A DNA stretch of 64,000 nt from Roseobacter ponti (GTDB lineage Bacteria; Pseudomonadota; Alphaproteobacteria; Rhodobacterales; Rhodobacteraceae), in the NCBI RefSeq assembly GCF_012932215.1, contig NZ_CP048788.1, positions 3,782,001-3,846,000 of the forward strand. Reading direction: 5' to 3'. Positions 1-8,069 of the stretch are shown here, piece after piece. Within the stretch, counting starts at the first letter, position 1. Each line of letters opens with the position of its first letter. Both the position numbers and the translations under genes were made by a program. Below the pieces are notes generated by a model. The model was not told the origin of the DNA. It did not search any database and saw only the letters and a program-made list of their open reading frames with translations.

Positions 1-651
1 CGCACCGACAGTGAACGCGGCGCTCTCGGAGGCGGCTCACTCGGAGCCGAGTTTGAGATCCGCGACGAACTTGGAACGGACGCGCAGACGCAGCTGGACG
101 CACTTGCCCGCGATCTGATTGAACGGTTTCAGGACCCTGCCGTCGACCCCACGCTTCTACCCGGAGATGCGGGCCTTTTTACAGATGAAGGAATGTGGCT
201 TGACCCTGCCAACGAAACCGGACTGTCCGGTCGCCTCGAAATAAACGCAGCGGTTGATGTGCGTCAGGGCGGTGAGCCGTGGCGCATCCGGGATGGTCTG
301 AACGCCGTCGCCCCCGGAGAGGTTGGAGACGCACGGCTGATCCAGAGCCTCACCACGGCCCTTCAGACAACGCGTGCTCCAGGTTCCGGGGATTTTGGTG
401 CCGGCGCATTTTCCGCGATCAATCTTGCCTCCGCTCTTACGTCGCAGCTTGGGTCTGACCGCTTTCAGTCCGAACAGAAACTCAGTTTTGCGTCGTCGCA
501 GTTTGATGAACTTACTCAGCAGATGCTGAGCGAGGGAGTTGACACCGACAGGGAGCTTCAGCGTCTCCTGATTGTCGAGCAGTCATACGCAGCCAATGTG
601 CGGATGATCGAAGCCGCTGACGAAATGATGCAAACAATTCTGAGGATCTGA
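1..651 (+). CDS. flgK: Flagellar hook-associated protein 1 (FlgK), C-terminal part
   Basis: Frame 1 is open from the first base, so the gene begins upstream of the window and about 216 C-terminal residues are visible. FlgK is the first hook-filament junction protein, exported through the flagellar secretion system and assembled at the hook tip. The end of the protein carries the hydrophobic heptad helix typical of axial proteins (LLIVEQSYAANVRMIEAADE, ending in MMQTILRI), which packs in the D0 domain. The stretch LGAEFEIRDEL with the following TQLDALARDL matches the FlgK pattern before the variable central domain. Two bases separate it from flgL, so the two are cotranscribed. Assignment rests on the C-terminal motif plus the flgL neighbour. 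Confidence 0.9.
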   Translation, partial: RTDSERGALGGGSLGAEFEIRDELGTDAQTQLDALARDLIERFQDPAVDPTLLPGDAGLFTDEGMWLDPANETGLSGRLEINAAVDVRQGGEPWRIRDGLNAVAPGEVGDARLIQSLTTALQTTRAPGSGDFGAGAFSAINLASALTSQLGSDRFQSEQKLSFASSQFDELTQQMLSEGVDTDRELQRLLIVEQSYAANVRMIEAADEMMQTILRI

Positions 652-653
652 TC

Positions 654-1658
654 ATGAATTCCACGTCAATCGGCGATCTGTCCCACGCATTCATGATGCA
701 ACGACGCAGCGTTTCTCTCCGCAACGACCTCTTCCGTCTCACCGACGAGTTGTCGAGCGGTCAGGTCGCTGATGTCCGCGGTGTGCTGGCCGGCAATCAC
801 AGCTATCTCACCAGTCTTGAACGAACCCTCGAAGTTCTTGGTGGCTATTCGGTTGCCAACAGCGAAGCGGCCTACCTTACGGGTGCAATGCAGGTATCGC
901 TTGAGCGGGTACAGGACATAGGCGGCAAACTCGGGATTGATCTGCTGCTTGCCAGCGGTGGGCCGATCGGCGTTGTCGCCGGTAATCCATCAGAAAATGC
1001 ACGGGTGCAGCTTAGCGGGATTATCAATTCACTGAACGACGACATTGCGGGGCGCAGCCTCTTCGGCGGCACGGCGACTGACCGACCACCTTTACCGGAC
1101 GCACAGGTTCTGATGGACACCCTCCGCCCCGTGTTGTCCGGGTTGGCGACGCCTGATGACATTCTCGCGGCTGCTACCACATGGTTCGCCGATCCTGCGG
1201 GTTTCGATGCCATGATCTACAGTGGTTCAGACACCGCGATTGCTCCCTTTCTGTTGTCCGAAACGGAAGAAGTAACACTGGACGTAAAAGCGAATGATGA
1301 GGCCCTTAAAGGACTGTTGATGAATGTAACTGTTGCCGCACTGACAAATGATCCCGCGCTTGGGCTTGATGTGCCTGGACAGTCTGAACTTTTTGGTATG
1401 CTTGGCGAAGGAATGCGCACGGATCAGGACCGCATCACAGCGCTAAGATCGAGGATAGGCTTTACCGAAGAGCGGATTGAACTCGTTGCAGCCAGAAATC
1501 AGGCGGAGGCAACGAGTATTGAGTTTGCGAGAAATAATCTTCTGGCTGCAGACCCCTTTGAAACCGCAACGGATCTGGAGAATGTGCAATTCTATCTGCA
1601 GAGCCTTTATGCAGTAACCGCCCGTAATGCTCAGCTTTCTTTGGTGAATTTCCTGTGA
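654..1658 (+). CDS. flgL: Flagellar hook-associated protein 3 (FlgL)
   Basis: A 334-residue protein with the flagellin-like ends expected of FlgL, the second junction protein between FlgK and the filament. The N-terminal helix (about residues 5-60) contains SLRNDLFRLTDELSSGQ, equivalent to the flagellin D0/D1 start. The C-terminal helix (about 255-334) includes RIGFTEERIELVAARNQAEA and ends in a hydrophobic ARNAQLSLVNFL. Length fits the family (about 300-400). The start ATG lies two bases after the flgK stop, and its own TGA overlaps the GTG start of flgI. The divergence from classic FlgL is typical of Rhodobacteraceae. Confidence 0.88.
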   Translation: MNSTSIGDLSHAFMMQRRSVSLRNDLFRLTDELSSGQVADVRGVLAGNHSYLTSLERTLEVLGGYSVANSEAAYLTGAMQVSLERVQDIGGKLGIDLLLASGGPIGVVAGNPSENARVQLSGIINSLNDDIAGRSLFGGTATDRPPLPDAQVLMDTLRPVLSGLATPDDILAAATTWFADPAGFDAMIYSGSDTAIAPFLLSETEEVTLDVKANDEALKGLLMNVTVAALTNDPALGLDVPGQSELFGMLGEGMRTDQDRITALRSRIGFTEERIELVAARNQAEATSIEFARNNLLAADPFETATDLENVQFYLQSLYAVTARNAQLSLVNFL

Positions 1659-2758
1659 AATCATTCCTCATCCTCGTTGGCGTAATTTTTTCCTTTTCAT
1701 TTCAGGCAGAAGCCGGGCCGGTCAGGTTAAAGGATCTCGTGGAATTTGATGGGGTACGGGGCAACGACCTTGTCGGATACGGTCTTGTCGTCGGCCTCAA
1801 CGGGACCGGGGACGGGCTTCGGAACTCGCCGTTTACCGAGGAGATCATGGCCAATATCCTTGAACGCCTGGGGGTGAATGTCAGTGGTGAACAGTTCCGG
1901 CCTAAAAACGTGGCAGCAGTCCTTGTAACGGCCGCACTGCCGCCCTTCGCACGCAGCGGCAGCCAGATCGACATTACGGTCTCAGCAATCGGGGACGCGA
2001 AAAGTCTGCTGGGAGGCACTCTTATCATGACCCCGCTCAATGCAGCGGATGGCCAGATTTACGCAGTTGCTCAGGGCACGATAATCGCTGGTGGTGCCGT
2101 TGCCGCAGGGGACGGAGCCGAAGTGACCAAAGGAGTTCCTACCGCCGGGATGATCCCATCCGGGGCACGGGTTGAACGCGAAATTGAGTTTAATCTTTCG
2201 GCGCTTTCAACCCTGCGGCTCGCGCTTCGCGACGCTGATTTCACAACCGCATCGCGGATCGAGCAGGCGATTAACAATAATTTCGGGCGGCCAGTAGCAT
2301 TTATGCTGGACTCAGGCACAGTCAGGCTCAGCATCACCGAGACCCGTATGGCCTCAGTTGCGCATGCGCTCGGCCGTATCGAAAACATTCTTGTCGAACC
2401 GGAACGCAAGGCACGTGTAGTCGTCGATCAGCGTTCAGGAACAATCGTGATGGGAGAAGATGTACGGATCTCGCGTGTTGCGGTGTCTCAGGGAAATCTG
2501 ACACTGCGTATTGAGGAAGCGCCGATTGCCGTGCAGCCAAACCCATTTGCAGAAGGTGAAACCGTAATCGTCCCCCGAACAACAGCGGAGATTGAAGAAG
2601 AACCCGGGATCGGACTGGCAGAAATACCCAACGGCACATCGCTGTCAGAGGTAATTGGCGGTCTGAATGCACTGGGCGTGTCACCACGCGACATGATTGA
2701 CATTCTTAAGAGCATTAAAGCCGCAGGCGCTCTGCATGCAGAATTTATCGTGAGGTGA
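1655..2758 (+). CDS. flgI: Flagellar P-ring protein FlgI
   Basis: A 367-residue precursor of the periplasmic P-ring subunit, the bushing around the rod in the peptidoglycan layer. Residues 1-20 are a Sec signal peptide ending QAEA. The mature N-terminus shows the strongly conserved FlgI run VRLKDLVEFDGVRGNDLVGY followed by GLVVGLNGTGDG. The C-terminal half has the conserved GTIVMGEDVRISRVAVSQGNLTL-type region and ends IKAAGALHAEFIVR. Translation starts at a GTG that overlaps the flgL stop (GTGA), so the genes are translationally coupled. It ends an operon facing fliP, separated from it by a 394-bp gap. Confidence 0.97.
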   Translation: MKSFLILVGVIFSFSFQAEAGPVRLKDLVEFDGVRGNDLVGYGLVVGLNGTGDGLRNSPFTEEIMANILERLGVNVSGEQFRPKNVAAVLVTAALPPFARSGSQIDITVSAIGDAKSLLGGTLIMTPLNAADGQIYAVAQGTIIAGGAVAAGDGAEVTKGVPTAGMIPSGARVEREIEFNLSALSTLRLALRDADFTTASRIEQAINNNFGRPVAFMLDSGTVRLSITETRMASVAHALGRIENILVEPERKARVVVDQRSGTIVMGEDVRISRVAVSQGNLTLRIEEAPIAVQPNPFAEGETVIVPRTTAEIEEEPGIGLAEIPNGTSLSEVIGGLNALGVSPRDMIDILKSIKAAGALHAEFIVR

Positions 2759-3152
2759 ACTGGTAGTCATTCTGTCAGCAGAGTTGTCCTTTCCATGCAG
2801 GCCGTCGGAACTGCGTTCTCCGTACATTCTGTGAGAGTGACCTGTACACTTACCCGTATTCCAAAACCAGATGCTCTCCTTTACATATGAAACAAGTAAA
2901 AGCATCAGGGCACCGGGTGTCTTCAATATGAGGAGGCCCGATGCCACGCACAAACATCCTATGTAAACTGATACGCGTCAGACCCACCGTTCAGCACATC
3001 GGATACTGGCCGGAGCGACAATGCACTGTGGCCGGATCTACTGGTAGCCGTATCCGGCGAATGAAAAAGCTGGTGCGGTATTGCCTTAAGATGAATTGGA
3101 AATTTCACAACCACAGATGACTTCGAGCTTTCGGGACAACTGCGTAACCGGG
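2759..3152. other. Convergent gap between flgI and fliP
   Basis: A 394-bp, comparatively A+T-rich stretch between convergent flgI and fliP. It holds a weak 7-bp inverted repeat (3031-3037 with 3052-3058) without a T-run and one small basic open frame with a good ribosome-binding site (listed separately). No convincing terminator, tRNA or repeat is visible. It could be the remains of a gene lost between the two operons, but that is inference. Confidence 0.4.
2941..3120 (+). CDS. Possible 59-residue basic small protein
   Basis: An ATG at 2941 follows a perfect AGGAGG (2931-2936) with a short four-base spacer and opens a 59-codon frame ending in TGA at 3118-3120. The product would be rich in Arg and Lys with several Trp/Tyr (for example GYWPERQCTV and RIRRMKKLVRY). 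No family is recognised and there is no signal peptide or membrane segment. Against it: no operon partner, short spacing to the Shine-Dalgarno, and a location in a gap between convergent genes. It may be a genuine small gene, a fragment of a lost gene, or chance. Confidence 0.25.
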   Translation: MPRTNILCKLIRVRPTVQHIGYWPERQCTVAGSTGSRIRRMKKLVRYCLKMNWKFHNHR

Positions 3153-3884
3153 TCAGAAATAACTCTTAACAAGACTGCCGGCGATGAGGCTCCACCCATC
3201 AGCCAGAACGAAGAAGGCCAGCTTAAACGGAAGAGACACAATGGCAGGCGGCACCATCATCATACCCATCGACATCAGCACAGCAGCAACCACAAGGTCG
3301 ATGATAAGAAACGGAAGAAAGATCAGAAAGCCGACCTGAAACGCCCGCGAAATTTCCGATAGCAGGAAACTCGGAACAAGAACCGATAACGCAGCATTTT
3401 CATCCGGAACTTCATCAATCGTATCAGGACGCAGCTCCGCCATGGCGAAGAATGTTTCCGGATCCAGACGAGCGGCCATAAAAACGCGGAACGGCTCGAT
3501 CGTTCTTTCAAATGCGGTTTCAATACCGATCTCATTATTGGTTAACGGAGAAATGCCATTAGCCCACGCCTGTGTGAAAACAGGTTCCATAATGAAATAG
3601 GTCAGAAACAACGCCAGACTGACGATCAGCATATTGGGTGGCGATTGCTGCAAACCGATAGCCTGTCGCAGTATTGAGAGCACTGTAATCATAAACGGAA
3701 AACAGGTCACCATAATCGCAATGCCCGGTGCCAGACTAAGCACGGTTATCAGTGCAAAAAGTTGAATCGTCCGTGCACTGACGGATCCATCATCGCCCAG
3801 GCTGAAGGATACTTCCTGTGCGGCAAGGCTGCCCGGCAAAAACAGAGCTGCAGCCAGCAAAACGAACCAGATCCTGCGTTTCAT
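3153..3884 (-). CDS. fliP: Flagellar export gate protein FliP
   Basis: A 243-residue integral membrane protein, one of the core FliPQR export-gate subunits. It has an N-terminal signal sequence (FVLLAAALFLPGSLAAQE). The central FliP signature is visible: TCFPFMITVLSILRQAIG, then QSPPNMLIVSLALFLTYFIM. Near the C-terminus PFLIIDLVVAAVLMSMGMMM and VSLPFKLAFFVLADGW are the usual last membrane helices. Length is typical (about 245). It is the last gene of the minus-strand set fliF-fliH-fliN-fliP, eight bases after fliN, while fliQ and fliR lie in two other operons of this window. Confidence 0.97.
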   Translation of the reverse strand: MKRRIWFVLLAAALFLPGSLAAQEVSFSLGDDGSVSARTIQLFALITVLSLAPGIAIMVTCFPFMITVLSILRQAIGLQQSPPNMLIVSLALFLTYFIMEPVFTQAWANGISPLTNNEIGIETAFERTIEPFRVFMAARLDPETFFAMAELRPDTIDEVPDENAALSVLVPSFLLSEISRAFQVGFLIFLPFLIIDLVVAAVLMSMGMMMVPPAIVSLPFKLAFFVLADGWSLIAGSLVKSYF

Positions 3885-3892
3885 TGCTGTCT

Positions 3893-4186
3893 CTAGTTCG
3901 TATTCTTGTCGATGATCTGCGTCAGCCGCACGACAAGTTTACCGCCGTCTTCATCATCCTGCTCTTCTAGGATACCGCGTGCAATGAGTCGGTCTCCGAC
4001 ATATAAATCAACCGGGTCATCAACGGATTTATCGAGCGTCAGCACAGCATTCTCTCCAAGACCAACCAGATCGCGGATCAGCGGCCGCGCTTTACCCACG
4101 CAAACCGAAACCTCTATCGGAACGGACGTGAAAGGGTTTGTCTGATCCACCGAATGTGTCGGGCTCCTTTCAGGTGAGTCAGTCAT
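3893..4186 (-). CDS. fliN: Flagellar motor switch protein FliN
   Basis: A 97-residue C-ring protein consisting essentially of one SpoA domain (about residues 20-92). The family pattern is clear: VPIEVSVCVGKARPLIRDLVGLGENAVLTL-type region, then DDPVDLYVGDRLIARGILE and VRLTQIID. FliN sits at the base of the C-ring, binds CheY-P in many bacteria and docks FliH for substrate delivery. The open frame extends 15 codons upstream, but the ATG at 4186 is preferred because it overlaps the fliH stop by eight bases and begins MTDSPERSP, like other short FliNs. FliM and FliG are not in this window. Confidence 0.92.
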   Translation of the reverse strand: MTDSPERSPTHSVDQTNPFTSVPIEVSVCVGKARPLIRDLVGLGENAVLTLDKSVDDPVDLYVGDRLIARGILEEQDDEDGGKLVVRLTQIIDKNTN

Positions 4187-4778
4187 TCGCCTGCTCCTTC
4201 CGGGCTTGGTAAAAGAATGCCTGCATCGCATCAGTGACTCCCGACACGATGGAGTCTATGTCGATCTGACGCTCCTGCGAGCCGATTTTCACATATGCCT
4301 GACCATCGCCGAGAGAGGGCTCCTGTACGATACTGAAAGGCTCATTTAACAGATCACCGGCTATCGTTTCGACGGTGCCGGCATTGGCGGGAGATACTAC
4401 GATTTCTATAGGCTGCCCGGCATGCTCTTTTATCAGATCGTTCAGTTGCTCAAGAATATGTCCGGTGAGTGCGCCTGCCACCAGTTCGGGAAGCAGCTTG
4501 CCAATAATCTGCCGCATCACCGGCTCGAATGATGTTGCGAGCTTTGCCAGCGCCTCGTGATAAGTGAAAGACATATCCTGTAGGTTTCGCGCAAACTCCG
4601 CAGTGATTTTTTCACGCGAATCACTTTCTGCCTTTGCAGAATCGTCCCATCCTGCCTGATACCCGGCCTCAAAAGCTTTCAGCTTTTCGTTTTCGAGAGC
4701 TTCATCCGAAGGTGCATCTGTGGAGTCCCCGGAAGACTGTTTTTTTCCAAAATTTTTGTACCTGTGCGAAACTGACAT
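4179..4778 (-). CDS. fliH: Flagellar assembly protein FliH-like (export ATPase regulator)
   Basis: A 199-residue acidic protein located between fliF and fliN, the position of fliH. FliH binds and restrains the FliI ATPase and tethers it to FliN at the C-ring. The N-terminal third is hydrophilic (GYQAGWDDSAKAESDSREK), followed by a helical stretch (about 70-130: FEPVMRQIIGKLLPELV) and a C-terminal alpha/beta part (PIEIVVSPANAGTVE, QAYVKIGSQERQIDID) like FliH/HrpE/YscL proteins. The ATG at 4778 overlaps the fliF stop as TGATG; a TTG one codon upstream is less likely. Sequence similarity to enteric FliH is weak, so context carries part of the call. Confidence 0.82.
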   Translation of the reverse strand: MSVSHRYKNFGKKQSSGDSTDAPSDEALENEKLKAFEAGYQAGWDDSAKAESDSREKITAEFARNLQDMSFTYHEALAKLATSFEPVMRQIIGKLLPELVAGALTGHILEQLNDLIKEHAGQPIEIVVSPANAGTVETIAGDLLNEPFSIVQEPSLGDGQAYVKIGSQERQIDIDSIVSGVTDAMQAFFYQARKEQAND

Positions 4779-6400
4779 CAAACATTTTCCTCTTTGTCTT
4801 CGAGCCAGTTCCGCAGGATTTCAACAGTCTCTTCCTGCCGCTCGCCAATCATCGAACGCAACCGGTCCACCGGGTCATCGCTCATGCCACTGCCCATACC
4901 CAGCTCCGGCAATCCGCCGGTTCCGTCACCAAAATCGGAAATCATCGGCAGATCCGGCAACTCGAGATCACCTTCTGATACTTCACCCGACAAACCATCT
5001 TCGCCGGCTTCTGCCTCGCGGGCAGGAGGGAGTGCAGCGATTTCGTCGTTCTGCAGCGGCACCGGACGGGACAGCAACGGCTTTACAACAAACAGGCCGA
5101 GGATCAGCGTCACCACGGCCAGTACGGCCATCTGAATGGCGGACATCACATCAAGATGCATCCGGTCCATCAGTGAACTGCCCGCACTCGTGCCCTGTGG
5201 CGCCACACTCTGCAGTTCCATCGATTTAATCGTGATGACATCGCCACGGGTTTCATCAAAGCCGACCGCCGAGGAAACAAGATCTCTCAGCGCTTCCAGT
5301 TCTGCTTCTGATCTGGGCGCGGATGTCTGCGCACCGTCGGTACCGGCGGCCGGCTGATCGTTGACCAGAACTGCAACTGTCAGTCGTTTTATGGCACCAG
5401 GCGCACGAAGAATTTCGCGTTCTGTTTCAGAGACTTCATAATTTATGCGCTCCCGGCTTTCACTGTTCTGAGAGCTGGAGTTCTCTCCTGCTCCGCCCTG
5501 CTCGTCGGGAAGATTTGACGCAACAGTCACATCTCCGCCACCCGCCTCGTTTGAGGTGTTGCTGCGCTCTTCTGTATCCGTGCTGATGGCTACCCGGCTC
5601 TCCGGATCAAACGTTCTTTCACGGATCGCTTCGCTCTCGGTCACTGTATCAACGCTCACCTCAACGATTGCATTGCCAGGCCCGACCCTCGCCTCCAGCA
5701 GGCGCTGGACTCTGTCTCGCAAGACCTGCGCTCTGTCTTCGCTTCCGTTTGCCGGTGCAATTTCATCAACAGAGCCGAGCAGGGTTCCGTTTGAATCGAT
5801 GACAGCCACATCTTCCGCGGCCAGACCGGCAACTGCTGAGGACACCAGAAACCGGATGGCACGCGCCTGCTGCGGTGTCACCGGCGTGCCCGAAGGGCTG
5901 ACGGATACAGATGCTTTGGGGGTCACACCACGCTGAAACGGATTGGAACCTGTGCTCGCGATGTGAACTCTCGCCATGTTTATATGTGGGCTGGAGACTA
6001 TGGTCCGGGCCAGTTCGCCTTCTTTTGCGCGCCAGTAGGCTGCATCAAACATCTGCGATGTCGTGCCAAAACCAGAAAGGGAATCAAGCAGTTCATAGCC
6101 CCGGCTCGAATTGGCCGGCAGGCCTTCACTGGCCAGTGTCATTCTGAGCTGGTCGCGCTCTTTCGAGTCCACAAAAATGGAACCTCCACGCACTTCAAAC
6201 GCGGCGCCCCGCTGTTCAAGCGCACGCACAACATCACCGGCAGCGCCGTTTTCGAGCCCGGCATACAACAGCGTCATAGTCGGCGCAGATGCCATCCGGG
6301 ACATTGCAAGCACGGCAAAGAACATCGCGACGGTCGCCATCGCCACGATGATCTGACGCTTGATACTCAGCCCGGTCCAGGCAGATAAAATTTGCTGCAC
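4778..6400 (-). CDS. fliF: Flagellar MS-ring protein FliF
   Basis: A 540-residue inner-membrane protein forming the MS-ring, the base on which the flagellum is built. The first membrane helix is near residues 17-36 (VAMATVAMFFAVLAM), followed by the YscJ/FliF ring-building domain (about 40-220, with TLLYAGLENGAAGDVVRALE and PHINMARVHIA). A second helix lies near 421-441 (MAVLAVVTLILGLFVV). The cytoplasmic tail of about 96 residues ends with DPVDRLRSMIGERQEETVEI, the FliG-binding type helix. It is the first gene of the operon running to fliP and diverges from fliL across a 122-bp promoter region containing a CtrA-like site. Confidence 0.97.
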   Translation of the reverse strand: MQQILSAWTGLSIKRQIIVAMATVAMFFAVLAMSRMASAPTMTLLYAGLENGAAGDVVRALEQRGAAFEVRGGSIFVDSKERDQLRMTLASEGLPANSSRGYELLDSLSGFGTTSQMFDAAYWRAKEGELARTIVSSPHINMARVHIASTGSNPFQRGVTPKASVSVSPSGTPVTPQQARAIRFLVSSAVAGLAAEDVAVIDSNGTLLGSVDEIAPANGSEDRAQVLRDRVQRLLEARVGPGNAIVEVSVDTVTESEAIRERTFDPESRVAISTDTEERSNTSNEAGGGDVTVASNLPDEQGGAGENSSSQNSESRERINYEVSETEREILRAPGAIKRLTVAVLVNDQPAAGTDGAQTSAPRSEAELEALRDLVSSAVGFDETRGDVITIKSMELQSVAPQGTSAGSSLMDRMHLDVMSAIQMAVLAVVTLILGLFVVKPLLSRPVPLQNDEIAALPPAREAEAGEDGLSGEVSEGDLELPDLPMISDFGDGTGGLPELGMGSGMSDDPVDRLRSMIGERQEETVEILRNWLEDKEENV

Positions 6401-6461
6401 ATTCGCCTCCGTCAGGCCGGACGTTCTGCCCGGCGTTAAAAAGGACTTTGACCGATCTGGC

Positions 6462-6476
6462 TTAACAATCGGTTAG
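6462..6476. promoter_or_regulatory. CtrA-like binding site between fliF and fliL
   Basis: TTAA, seven bases, TTAG (TTAACAATCGGTTAG) matches the CtrA consensus TTAA-N7-TTAA with one mismatch. It lies 62-76 bases upstream of the fliF start and 47-61 bases upstream of the fliL start in the divergent gap, so one site could serve both operons. CtrA control of flagellar genes is established in Caulobacter and in several Rhodobacteraceae; occupancy here is inferred. Confidence 0.5.
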
Positions 6477-6522
6477 TGCAATCAAGTCTATAACAAGTTT
6501 CGAAAACAACGACGGGTTCACA

Positions 6523-7008
6523 ATGGCTGAAGCAAGCGCAACAGATCTGCCGACACAAAAGCGATCCTCCAAACTACCCTTGATTATCGGGCTTCTGCTC
6601 GCTCTTGCGGGTGGTGCGGGAGGTTATCTGGCGGTCTCGGGCGGATGGATCGGTGGCGGCGAATCACCACCTGAGGAAAAAGCAAAAATCACATCGGAAA
6701 TGGCGCCCGACGTCGCCTTTCTTCCGATGGACCCGCTCACGATTTCTTTGCCATCCGGCAGCTCCGGCAGCTATCTGAGGTTCAGAGGCGAGCTCGAGGT
6801 TCACGGCGCCTATGCAGAAGAGGTCAGCAAATACATGCCGCGTTTTGTGGATGTGCTGAATACGTATCTGCGGGCTCTGGAAGTACGTGATCTTGAGGAT
6901 CCGGCCGCACTTGGACGGTTGCGCTCGCAGATGCTGCGCCGGGTTCAGATGGTCGCCGGACCTGACCGGATAAGCGACCTGCTCATAATGGAATTCGTCC
7001 TGCAATAA
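6523..7008 (+). CDS. fliL: Flagellar basal body-associated protein FliL (copy 1)
   Basis: A 161-residue bitopic inner-membrane protein that surrounds the stator and supports torque. A basic start (KRSSK) leads into one membrane helix at about residues 20-40 (LPLIIGLLLALAGGAGGYLA). The periplasmic domain shows the FliL pattern: VAFLPMDPLTISLP, YLRFRGELEVHGAYAEEV, and a C-terminal RRVQMVAGPDRISDLLIMEF, which resembles the conserved SPEGKEKLRDEIL-type end. It heads a long plus-strand operon and its TAA overlaps the next ATG by one base. A second FliL-family gene lies at 16405-16896. Confidence 0.9.
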   Translation: MAEASATDLPTQKRSSKLPLIIGLLLALAGGAGGYLAVSGGWIGGGESPPEEKAKITSEMAPDVAFLPMDPLTISLPSGSSGSYLRFRGELEVHGAYAEEVSKYMPRFVDVLNTYLRALEVRDLEDPAALGRLRSQMLRRVQMVAGPDRISDLLIMEFVLQ

Positions 7009-7406
7009 TGGAGACTGCAATGGATCTGATCGCAGATATTTTTCTTGGTGCCGCGGCTATGGGCGCGGGTATTTACTGCCTGATACTGGGCAGACGCCTA
7101 AACCGTTTTAATGATCTGGAAAAAGGTGTCGGTGGCGCTGTTGCTGTTCTCTCAGCGCAGGTGGACGATCTGACAAAGACCCTGGCCGCCGCACAGTCAA
7201 CCGCCTCTCATTCCGCTGAAACGCTCACTGAGCTCACGCGAAAAGCTGAGAGTATGGCGCAGCGCCTGGAGCTTCAGATGGCTTCCATGCATGATATACC
7301 CGAGCCACCACGCTCAAATGGCAGCGTTGTGGCGCATGCACCCGCAGCGCCGCAGACACCTGCAGAGCCGATGTTTGTCAGACATCGTGGAACGGCGGCC
7401 CAGTGA
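7008..7406 (+). CDS. Flagellar-operon membrane-anchored coiled-coil protein (DUF6468-like)
   Basis: A 132-residue protein of unknown function wedged between fliL and the motE-like gene with overlaps at both ends (TAATG and TGATG). A single N-terminal membrane helix (about residues 8-25, IFLGAAAMGAGIYCLIL) is followed by a positively charged GRRLNRFNDLEKG and a predicted coiled coil to about residue 90 (VDDLTKTLAAAQ, ESMAQRLELQM). The tail is Ala/Pro-rich. This layout resembles the DUF6468-type proteins seen beside fliL in alphaproteobacteria; the family name is from memory and unchecked. A role at the motor is inferred only from location. An internal ATG at 7020 is an alternative start. Confidence 0.7.
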   Translation: METAMDLIADIFLGAAAMGAGIYCLILGRRLNRFNDLEKGVGGAVAVLSAQVDDLTKTLAAAQSTASHSAETLTELTRKAESMAQRLELQMASMHDIPEPPRSNGSVVAHAPAAPQTPAEPMFVRHRGTAAQ

Positions 7407-8005
7407 TGCGCAAAAGAGCAGTTTTTTCACGCAGATCAGGGCGGGGATCCGTCATGATGATCTCATTTCTGTTTCTGGCCTCCGCAGGCATCAGACTGGG
7501 AACCGGCGCGGGTCAGGCGGTGGCGACAGAAAGCCCGGACCAGGCCTTAGCATCGGTGCAGGAGCCGGCAACCGGTGCACTGTCATCGGGTGAACGAGAG
7601 CGGCTTTCCGGTCTTCTTGAAGCCTTCCGTGAACGCGAAGAACGGCTGGTAAAACGAGAGCAGCAGATGGACATCCGGCAAAAGGCACTGTCTGTCGCGG
7701 ATGAAGAAGTCCAGCGCCGGCTGGTCGTTCTTGAAGAAGCAGAAAAATCGCTGCGTTCGCTTCTGGCGATAGCCAACACAGCTGCGGAGGATGATCTCGC
7801 CCGGCTGACGGCTGTTTATGAAAGCATGAAACCCAAGGATGCAGCTGCATTGTTTGAGAAGATGGAACCTGCTTTTGCGGCAGGCTTTCTGGGACGCATG
7901 AGATCTGATGCCGCCGCCGGTGTGATGGCTGGTCTGACCCCGGAAACAGCCTATTCGATCAGTGTGATTCTCGCGGGCCGCAATGCGGATGTCCCGAAAG
8001 GCTGA
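7406..8005 (+). CDS. MotE-like periplasmic motility protein
   Basis: A 199-residue protein with an N-terminal signal/anchor (MMISFLFLASAGIRLGTGAG), a charged coiled coil (about 65-125, EREERLVKREQQMD, QRRLVVLEEAEKSL) and a C-terminal MgtE-N-like helical domain (YESMKPKDAAALFEKMEP, RSDAAAGVMAGLTPE). This is the architecture of MotE, described in rhizobia as a periplasmic chaperone or partner of a stator-associated protein. The ATG at 7406 overlaps the previous stop as TGATG; a GTG one codon earlier is possible. It lies just before motA. Named by domain layout, not by a close match. Confidence 0.72.
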   Translation: MRKRAVFSRRSGRGSVMMISFLFLASAGIRLGTGAGQAVATESPDQALASVQEPATGALSSGERERLSGLLEAFREREERLVKREQQMDIRQKALSVADEEVQRRLVVLEEAEKSLRSLLAIANTAAEDDLARLTAVYESMKPKDAAALFEKMEPAFAAGFLGRMRSDAAAGVMAGLTPETAYSISVILAGRNADVPKG

Positions 8006-8069
8006 ACGGGAAATCAGATTTTAACTTCATTCTGAAATGCTGACACAGCGTAATCTTCAGGGGTAGCAA

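Noticed and set aside
3031-3058. 7-bp inverted repeat in the flgI-fliP gap as a terminator
   Set aside because: The spacer is long and no T-run follows on either strand.
3096-3362. His/Lys/Arg-rich open frame over the end of fliP
   Set aside because: It is antisense to the conserved C-terminus of fliP and its low-complexity HHHHTHRHQH run reflects the codons of the hydrophobic FliP helices.
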